A DNA stretch of 6,312 nt, taken from NCBI GenBank assembly GCA_017545095.1, contig JAFYCU010000293.1, positions 1 through 6,312 of the forward strand, written 5' to 3'. The stretch is from Muribaculaceae bacterium (lineage in GTDB: Bacteria; Bacteroidota; Bacteroidia; Bacteroidales; Muribaculaceae). The notes below the pieces were generated by a model that saw nothing but the letters and a program-made list of their open reading frames with translations, had not been told where the DNA came from and searched no databases. Shown one piece after another: positions 1 to 4,945 of the stretch (positions are counted from its first letter, which is position 1; each line of letters begins with the position of its first letter). A program made the translations under genes and the position numbers.

Positions 1-1884
1 GACCTCGCCCTCACCGGCGAAATCTACACCCGTGGGTCGTGGGGCCTGTCGGCGCAGAGCAACTACAGCAAGCGTTACAAGTTCCACGGCAACTTCAGCG
101 TGAACTACCTCACCACGGTGACGGGCGACAAGGGCGACCCCGACTACGCGAAGATGCACAACTTTCAGGTGTTGTGGAGCCACAGTCAGGATGCCAAGGC
201 CAACCCCAACCTCACGCTGTCGGCCAGCGTGAACTTCGCCACCAGCGGCTACTCGCGCAACAACCTCGACACCTACTACACCAATGCCTTTACCGAGAAC
301 ACCAAGAGCAGCACGGTGAACATGACCTACAAATTTCCTGGCACCAAGTGGAGTCTGTCGGCCACGGCGAGCGTGAGTCAGCGCAGTGCCGACAGCACGC
401 TGAGCGTGCAGTTCCCTGACTTCACACTCACCATGTCGCAGTTGGCTCCCTTCAAGCGCAAGCGCGTGGTGGGCGATGAGCGGTGGTACGAGAAAATCAA
501 AATCAGCTACCGCGGACAATTCCGCAATTCGCTCACGGCCAAGCAAAGCGAGTTCCTGCACAAGAATCTGGTCAAGGACTGGCGCAACGGCATGAGCCAC
601 ACAATGCCCATCAACGCCACATTCAACGTGCTGAAATACATCAACATCACGCCCACGCTCACGCTCAACGACCGCATGTACACAAGCAAAATACGCCGCC
701 AGTGGGATCCCAACGCCAGTGCCGAGGTGCAGGACACCACCTATAGCTTCTATAACGTGTTCGACTTCAACTTCTCGCTGTCGCTCAACACCAAGCTCTA
801 CGGCTTCCTCAATGCGTCGAAGCTCACCGGTGGCCGGGTGGCGATGATTCGCCACGTGATCACACCCACGGTGAGTTTCTCGGCCCGGCCTGACTTCGGT
901 GCCCCATTCTGGGGTTACTATGGCCGCTACAACTACACCGATGCCCAGGGCGTGGAGCAGACGCGCCGCTACAGCTACTTCCAGCACAGCCTGTTTGGCA
1001 ACGCTCCCGACGGCAAGAGCGGAATGTTCACCTTCACGCTCGCCAACAACCTCGAGGCCAAGGTGCGCAGCGACCAAGACAGCACGGGCTACAAGAAAAT
1101 CTCGCTCATCGAAAACCTCACGCTGAGCCAAAGCTACAACATGGCCGCCGACTCGCTGCGGTGGAGCAACCTGAGCACCAGCATCCTGCTGCGCATCACC
1201 AAAGGGTTCAACCTGAACCTGAGTGCCACCTGGGACGTGTATAAATACGGCTTGAACGAATATGGCAACCCCGTTCGCATCAACAAGCTGCGTCTGTTCC
1301 ACGGCGGCGGTTGGGGCCGCTTGGCCAGCACCGGCACATCGTTCTCCTACACGTTCAACAACGACACGTTCCGAAACCTGTTTGGCGGCAAAAAGAACAA
1401 GAACAAAAACAAGGACGACTCACCGCAGCCACAGCAGCGCGGCGAGGGCAACGATGACGACCGGCAACAGGGCAGAAAAGACAACGACGGCATTGAGTTC
1501 ACCCCCGAGGGCTATGCCAAATGGGACTGCCCATGGAGCCTCACGTTCAACTACTCGGTGAGCTACGGCTACGGCTCGTTCAACTACGACAAAATGGAGT
1601 ATAACGGCAAGTTCACCCACTCACTGAGTTTCAACGGCAGCATCCGTCCCACCAAAAACTGGAGTCTGTCGTTCTCGGCGAGTTATGATTTCGAACATCA
1701 CAAGATTGCCTATATGAACTGCAACGTGTCGAGACAAATGCATTGCTTTGTGATGAGTGCCGGCTTCGTACCCTTTGGCCCCTACCGCAGCTACAATTTC
1801 CACATCGCCGTAAAGTCAAGCATCCTGCAAGACGTGAAGTATGACAAGCACTCCAGCTACAGCAACGGCGTGAACTGGTATTGA
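1..1884 (+). CDS. lptD: LptD-like LPS-assembly outer-membrane protein (5' partial)
   Basis: This gene is open from the first base (GAC, frame 1) to TGA at 1882-1884, giving 627 residues with no start in the window. The product is the C-terminal barrel of the Bacteroidetes form of LptD, the outer-membrane translocon that takes LPS from the periplasmic Lpt bridge and places it in the outer leaflet. The sequence shows alternating polar/aromatic beta-strands throughout. It has the family-like stretch IRHVITPTVSFS near 847-885, a WGYY motif near 910, and a C-terminal block with VPFGPYRSYNF (about 1768-1800) followed by SILQDVKYDK. It ends in Trp-Tyr, and a terminal aromatic is usual for Bam-inserted barrels. 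A hydrophilic Lys/Asn/Asp/Gln-rich insert at 1384-1500 is probably an extracellular loop. Bacteroidetes LptD proteins are about 850-950 residues by general knowledge, so roughly one third, including the periplasmic N-terminal domain, lies upstream. The GTG at 100 is internal. Assignment rests on remembered family motifs, not a search. Confidence 0.9.
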   Translation, partial: DLALTGEIYTRGSWGLSAQSNYSKRYKFHGNFSVNYLTTVTGDKGDPDYAKMHNFQVLWSHSQDAKANPNLTLSASVNFATSGYSRNNLDTYYTNAFTENTKSSTVNMTYKFPGTKWSLSATASVSQRSADSTLSVQFPDFTLTMSQLAPFKRKRVVGDERWYEKIKISYRGQFRNSLTAKQSEFLHKNLVKDWRNGMSHTMPINATFNVLKYINITPTLTLNDRMYTSKIRRQWDPNASAEVQDTTYSFYNVFDFNFSLSLNTKLYGFLNASKLTGGRVAMIRHVITPTVSFSARPDFGAPFWGYYGRYNYTDAQGVEQTRRYSYFQHSLFGNAPDGKSGMFTFTLANNLEAKVRSDQDSTGYKKISLIENLTLSQSYNMAADSLRWSNLSTSILLRITKGFNLNLSATWDVYKYGLNEYGNPVRINKLRLFHGGGWGRLASTGTSFSYTFNNDTFRNLFGGKKNKNKNKDDSPQPQQRGEGNDDDRQQGRKDNDGIEFTPEGYAKWDCPWSLTFNYSVSYGYGSFNYDKMEYNGKFTHSLSFNGSIRPTKNWSLSFSASYDFEHHKIAYMNCNVSRQMHCFVMSAGFVPFGPYRSYNFHIAVKSSILQDVKYDKHSSYSNGVNWY

Positions 1885-1930
1885 TGGAATAGGCACTCAG
1901 GACATGCGCAGACCGAGTCAAAGAACCGAG

Positions 1931-1975
1931 ATGGCTAACGAAAAAGATGCGAGATGCGAGACGCGAGACGCGTGA
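1931..1975 (+). other. Possible 14-codon leader ORF overlapping the ATG at 1975
   Basis: ATG at 1931 opens a frame of 14 codons (MANEKDARCETRDA) ending in TGA at 1973-1975. The last base of the stop is the first base of the in-frame ATG at 1975 of the hydrolase gene (TGATG). Such stop-start overlap can couple translation. The leader has no supporting ribosome-binding site, and most of it is encoded by the heptamer array, so it may be chance. It would matter only if the hydrolase starts at 1975 rather than 1954. Confidence 0.2.
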
Positions 1976-1980
1976 TGCGA
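1946..1980 (+). repeat. Five tandem 7-bp units (GAYGCGA) across a gene start
   Basis: Reading in sevens gives gatgcga, gatgcga, gacgcga, gacgcgt, gatgcga: five uninterrupted units differing only by C/T at position 3 and one final base. The array covers the first ATG of the following hydrolase (1954) and its second in-frame ATG (1975). Because 7 is not a multiple of 3, gain or loss of a unit changes which upstream codons are in frame. This is seen directly; any role in expression is inference. Confidence 0.9.
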
Positions 1981-2598
1981 GGTGTAAGGAAAGTGAGAAC
2001 GTTTTTACCACAAATGTTGATGCTTGCATTGCTCCTGTGGCGGGCGACAGGCACCGCATTTCCACACGGTGAGCGTATCAAAGCATCGGAAGGCGCATTG
2101 CTCTTTGTGTTGCCTCACGAGGGCAACGCCATCACGGCGGCTACCGGCGCGGCCGACCATGTGGGGATCGCGCACCACATTGGCGGCGACCAGGGCCTAC
2201 TCTATGTGATTGAGGCCATCGGGCAAGGTGTGAGCATGACACCGATTGACTCCTTTCTCGTCCACAACAGCGAAGCCGACATCATTGTGAAAGAAGTTCC
2301 CAAACTCAACGTGGCACGCTCGGTGCGCAACGCTCTGCACTACGTGGGCCGCCCTTACGACTGGAACTACACACCTGGCGACAGTGCGCTCTATTGCAGT
2401 GAGCTGGTGCAGCTTTGCTATGTTGATATCGATGGACATCCCGTTTTCGGCACCACGCCCATGCGCTTCAGCGATGCTGAAGGATGCATCTTGCCGTATT
2501 GGGCCGACCATTACGGGCGTCAAGGAATCCCTGTGCCGGAAGGAGCTCCAGGCACCAATCCCACACAACTATTGCTACACCTCGCCCCACCCCAGTAG
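1954..2598 (+). CDS. Exported YiiX-like permuted papain-fold cysteine hydrolase
   Basis: The 214-residue product resembles the YiiX/YaeF group of circularly permuted NlpC/P60 (papain-like) enzymes, which cleave amide or ester bonds in cell-wall or lipid substrates; the substrate here is unknown. In this permuted order the catalytic His comes first and the Cys late. His69 lies in DHVGI, Glu87 in VIEAI is a plausible third polar residue, and Cys148 lies in ALYCSELVQL. The sequences RNALHYVGRPYDWNY just before Cys148 and PYWADHYG after it also fit the family. Residues 1-16 are basic and 17-32 hydrophobic (FLPQMLMLALLLW), so an export signal is likely; there is no lipobox. The frame is closed upstream by TAA at 1936-1938. 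ATG 1954 is the first ATG, but ATG 1975 (residue 8) or 2014 (residue 21) could be used, and no Shine-Dalgarno decides between them. Starting at 2014 would remove the basic N-terminal region. The gene ends in tandem stops TAG TAA (2596-2601). It lies 69 bases after lptD with no terminator between, so co-transcription is possible. Confidence 0.82.
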   Translation: MRDARRVMRGVRKVRTFLPQMLMLALLLWRATGTAFPHGERIKASEGALLFVLPHEGNAITAATGAADHVGIAHHIGGDQGLLYVIEAIGQGVSMTPIDSFLVHNSEADIIVKEVPKLNVARSVRNALHYVGRPYDWNYTPGDSALYCSELVQLCYVDIDGHPVFGTTPMRFSDAEGCILPYWADHYGRQGIPVPEGAPGTNPTQLLLHLAPPQ

Positions 2599-2628
2599 TA
2601 ATGCGTAAAAAATAAGTTAGGAAAAATA

Positions 2629-2737
2629 GACACAAGAACATAAGCCCTTGACTGCGGTTGACATAAGAACACAAGAATATTATTATCAATTTCTTATTCT
2701 CCTCATTCTTTGTGCTTTTTCTTCTTTTGTGCCTCTG
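2629..2737. repeat. Degenerate AAGAACA / CTTTGTG intergenic repeat block
   Basis: Two imperfect direct copies lie at 2629-2644 (gacacaagaacataag) and 2660-2675 (gacataagaacacaag), matching at 14 of 16 bases. They are followed by a pyrimidine-rich stretch, 2691-2737, that carries near-inverse copies such as attctttgtg at 2705-2714 and cttcttttgtg at 2721-2731. CACAAGAAT at 2670-2678 can pair with ATTCTTTGTG at 2705-2714 with one bulged T. The purine-rich left arm and pyrimidine-rich right arm could form a weak AU-rich stem after the hydrolase stop codon. Similar short phrases recur between genes in Bacteroidales, as far as I recall, but I cannot verify a named family. Confidence 0.5.
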
Positions 2738-2739
2738 TT

Positions 2740-2880
2740 AAAATCGAGCAGTCAATGGGCGGCACCAAGCAGCTCACCGCCACAATTGCGCCGAGCAACG
2801 CCACCAACAAAGCCGTGACCTGGAGCTCGAGTAACACTAGCGTGGCCACCATGAGCAGCAGCGGACTGGTGACCGGGGGG
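2740..2880 (+). pseudogene. Orphan fragment of a BIG2 (bacterial Ig-like) domain
   Basis: In one frame this stretch encodes about 46 residues containing GGTKQLTATIAPSNATNKAV, then TWSSSNTSVATMSSSGLVTG. That is the first two thirds of a bacterial Ig-like group 2 domain, a fold found in many copies in surface and adhesin proteins. The usual continuation (a GTATITATT-like last strand) is missing. After the Gly at 2875-2877 the frame turns into unrelated sequence and stops at 2917-2919. Upstream there is no export signal, only Phe/Cys codons from the pyrimidine tract, so the ATG at 2710 is not a credible start. The GC-rich codons contrast with AT-rich flanks. The piece looks like a remnant of a deleted or rearranged surface-protein gene. 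The domain assignment is firm; the history is inference. Confidence 0.8.
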
Positions 2881-2889
2881 ACTTTGAGA

Positions 2890-2933
2890 ACGCAACGTGC
2901 GCCGCTCACCCGATGGTGAGCGGCGCACTGCGT
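2890..2933. repeat. Strong GC-rich hairpin (14-bp perfect stem)
   Basis: gtgcgccgctcacc (2897-2910) and ggtgagcggcgcac (2915-2928) are exact reverse complements around the loop cgat. The stem continues after a two-base bulge (2895-2896) with acgca (2890-2894) pairing to tgcgt (2929-2933). No run of T follows on either strand, so it is not a classical rho-independent terminator. It could be a rho-type or RNA-stability hairpin, a repetitive palindromic element, or the former terminator of the lost Ig-domain gene whose fragment ends about 10 bases upstream. Confidence 0.85.
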
Positions 2934-3107
2934 GATGGGCGAGAAACCGACACATGCGATGAGTATGCACATTTGCGGCTAATGGCGGAGAATCATATCA
3001 TATTTACGTTTATTATCACCCTGTGCGTTGGCTGGGTGGTAAGGTGACTGAAATGTTAAATTCTAAGATTTTAGCGCCAAAATGCAAGGAATGTCATATT
3101 TTTGTTC

Positions 3108-3115
3108 TATATTTG
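3108..3115 (+). promoter_or_regulatory. Candidate Bacteroidetes -7 promoter element
   Basis: tatatttg matches the Bacteroidetes -7 consensus TAnnTTTG. It lies 100 bases before the LRR start in an AT-rich stretch, which would place transcription start near 3122 and give a leader of about 90 bases. No TTTG-like -33 element is present at the expected 19-21 base spacing, so the match is only half of the usual promoter. Confidence 0.45.
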
Positions 3116-3214
3116 TAAATTAAAATGCAATGATAGTCTCATGCGAACTGACATGTATACTTTCGTGCAAACCCATGTAATAACATTTAATCTATTCTTA
3201 ACCCATAAGACATT

Positions 3215-4945
3215 ATGACTATGAAAAAGTTTCTACTCACTGCGTTGGTCGTGTTGGGTGCCTTGTGCGCCAGCGGCCAAACGTTTGATGTGGCACTGCT
3301 CCGCTACACCATCGACAGCGATGGCACAGCGCGTGTCCTGGGGCTGAGCACAGCGGGTGCCAGCGCCAGCCCCACCAGCATCACCATCCCGGGCCGCGTG
3401 ACCTACAACAGCAAGACCTACCGCGTGGACGTGATTGGCTCCGATGCCTTCAAGAACAACACCTCGGTCAAATGGGTGTTCGTCGGCTGGGGTGTGCGCT
3501 ACATCTACACCAACGCGTTCTACGGTTGCACCAGTCTCCAGCAGATGCACCTGCCCAGCTCGGTCAAGAGCATTAATTCCAAGGCATTCGCCGGCTGCCC
3601 CAAGCTCGGCCAGTTCGACATTTCGTGCCAAACGCCACCGAGTCTTTCCAGCGATGCGTTTCAGGATGCCAAGAAACCCTCGCTGCTCACGTCCACATCA
3701 GCCGGTGAGGATGCCTTCAAGGCCAACTCCAGCTGGACGGCTGTGACCTCCGAAATCCACAAAAACAGCGGGGCCGCCCACGACATATGGTACAACGGCC
3801 AGGGCTATGACTACATCAGCACCGACCTGGATGCAATCAACCCCGAAGTAATGCTCGTGAATTGCAGCAACACCTACGTGGTTACCCCGCAGACTGTATA
3901 CGATCAGTGGCCCAAGGATTACGGCGGCGGTTCTGAGACCAACTGCTCCTTCAGGAAAATCGCACCATACGCCTGCCAGGGCAATACCACGATTACCGGT
4001 ATCGGTCGCGACGACACTTACATGACCAGCCTCACCGAGATTGGCAAATACGCTTTTGATGGCTGCACCTCGATGCAATATGCCTACACCGATGCCAAGT
4101 CTATTGGCACCGGTGCCTTCCGAAATTGCACCAACCTGACGACCCTGAAGCTCTACTACACCGCTGGCGAGAGCAGCGGCGTTCAGACCATCGGTGAGGA
4201 TGCCTTCCGCAACACCGGCCTGACAAGCCTCTATATCCCGTCGAGCGTGACCAGCATCGGCGCGGGAGCGTTCTGCCAAACCACCTCGCTGTCGACCATC
4301 AGTGTGAGCGGCAGCAACTCATACTACGCCCACAGCGGCGGCGGCTGGCTGATGAACAAGAGCTTCACCACCGTGGTGCAGGTGCCCGGTGCCAGCACAG
4401 TGAGCGGTTTTGTGAACGGCACCACCTCAATCAACTCAAAGGCTTTCTACGGCAACAACAAGATCACAGCTCTCTGGGTACCCTATGGAGTAACCTACAT
4501 CGGATCCTTTGCCTTTGGCAACATGCCGAACCTCAACGCGCTGAAGATTCCCAGCTCGGTAACCAGCCTGCACCAATACGCGCTGGACTACCTCAAGAAC
4601 CTGTATGACCTCTACGTCAACTTTACCACGCCTCCCAGCTCAATCACCAACGCCAGCTCATCGCTCGACCAGATTCGCAAGGCCTGCCGCCTGCATGTGC
4701 CGCATGGCTACGTGAGTTCTTACAAGAACGCCGCCCGTTGGAACCAGATGACCACCGTCGATGAGGCCGCATTCGACATCGTCTATAACAACCTCTACTT
4801 CACTGTGAAAAACAACAGCAGCTACACCGACAGCAGGTGCAGTCCTCTGCCACCAACGGCTATGTGTACCTTGTCAAGGGCTACTATGCCAACAGCGCCG
4901 GCGTTTCGCAGCCCAGCGGTGGATACACCATCCCCAACACCGTGA
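3215..4945 (+). CDS. BspA-like LRR_5 surface protein, N-terminal part (frameshifted)
   Basis: This frame encodes 576 residues, of which about the first 540 are authentic. The start is ATG 3215 or ATG 3221 (MTMKKFLL); both keep the Sec signal peptide, Lys-Lys then a hydrophobic core to LCASG, with cleavage probably before Gln22. The body has BspA/TpLRR-type (LRR_5) repeats with the pattern IPSSVTSIG..AF.GC..L, for example at residues 74-145, 273-312, 324-360 and 402-465. Module 1 (about 22-180) and module 2 (about 189-515) each begin with a non-LRR beta-rich segment. Module 2 closes with LHVPHGYVSSYKNAARWNQM, a VP-G-x-Y-W ending typical of these proteins. Module 3 begins at FDIVYN (519-525). 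Residues 541-576 (Pro/Ala/Arg/Ser-rich) do not resemble the protein and are out-of-frame readthrough to TGA at 4943-4945. BspA proteins of oral Bacteroidales are surface adhesins binding host matrix proteins; binding here is unknown. If the frameshift is real the product lacks its C-terminal half and any sorting domain. Confidence 0.9.
   Translation: MTMKKFLLTALVVLGALCASGQTFDVALLRYTIDSDGTARVLGLSTAGASASPTSITIPGRVTYNSKTYRVDVIGSDAFKNNTSVKWVFVGWGVRYIYTNAFYGCTSLQQMHLPSSVKSINSKAFAGCPKLGQFDISCQTPPSLSSDAFQDAKKPSLLTSTSAGEDAFKANSSWTAVTSEIHKNSGAAHDIWYNGQGYDYISTDLDAINPEVMLVNCSNTYVVTPQTVYDQWPKDYGGGSETNCSFRKIAPYACQGNTTITGIGRDDTYMTSLTEIGKYAFDGCTSMQYAYTDAKSIGTGAFRNCTNLTTLKLYYTAGESSGVQTIGEDAFRNTGLTSLYIPSSVTSIGAGAFCQTTSLSTISVSGSNSYYAHSGGGWLMNKSFTTVVQVPGASTVSGFVNGTTSINSKAFYGNNKITALWVPYGVTYIGSFAFGNMPNLNALKIPSSVTSLHQYALDYLKNLYDLYVNFTTPPSSITNASSSLDQIRKACRLHVPHGYVSSYKNAARWNQMTTVDEAAFDIVYNNLYFTVKNNSSYTDSRCSPLPPTAMCTLSRATMPTAPAFRSPAVDTPSPTP
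4789..4945 (+). other. Frame overlap with a -1-type frameshift in the LRR gene
   Basis: The upstream frame (codons from 3215) and the downstream frame (codons from 4837) are both open here: the downstream frame has a TAA at 4786-4788 and the upstream one stops at 4943-4945. Protein character passes from YFTVKNNSSYTDS in the first frame to VQSSATNGYVYLVKGYY in the second, so the switch lies most likely at about 4826-4842, in the CAGCAGG stretch. One missing base there would restore a continuous protein. Whether it is a true mutation, an assembly error or recoding cannot be told from one sequence. Confidence 0.88.

Larger units (their letters stand above)
2599..3214. other. 616-bp intergenic region, no intact gene
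   Basis: This stretch between the hydrolase and the LRR gene holds no convincing complete gene on either strand. It is mosaic in composition. 2602-2740 is AT-rich with short AAGAACA / CTTTGTG repeats. 2740-2880 is GC-rich and carries a BIG2-domain fragment. 2890-2933 is a hairpin. 2950-3000 is unremarkable. 3000-3214 is AT-rich, with a candidate promoter at 3108-3115 and a probable 5' leader. No tRNA, CRISPR array or transposase was seen. The hydrophobic-looking frame on the minus strand at 2703-2972 is an antisense shadow of the Ser/Thr-rich Ig fragment. Confidence 0.75.

Noticed and set aside
39..419. Plus-strand Gln/His/Arg-rich frame inside lptD
   Set aside because: It is an out-of-frame shadow; the overlapping frame has clear LptD barrel sequence from base 1.
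2890..2940. Rho-independent terminator
   Set aside because: The stem is strong but no T-run follows on either strand.
2703..2972. Minus-strand frame that looks like a small hydrophobic membrane protein
   Set aside because: The hydrophobic run is the antisense reading of the Ser/Thr/Asn-rich Ig fragment, and the Lys-rich tail is the antisense of the pyrimidine tract.
3221..3290. Lipoprotein signal for the LRR protein (Cys near residue 18)
   Set aside because: The residues before the Cys are Gly-Ala-Leu, which does not match a lipobox; an ordinary signal peptidase I site after ASG is more likely.
3698..4279. Minus-strand open frame of 193 codons
   Set aside because: It is antisense to well-supported LRR repeats and has no recognisable domain or start context.
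4807..4813. G_AAA_AAC as a programmed -1 frameshift site in the LRR gene
   Set aside because: It sits in phase, but the first base does not fit the canonical slippery pattern, no clear downstream hairpin follows, and slipping there would give QQQLHRQQ instead of the protein-like KNNSSYTDS. A simple missing base near 4835 fits better.
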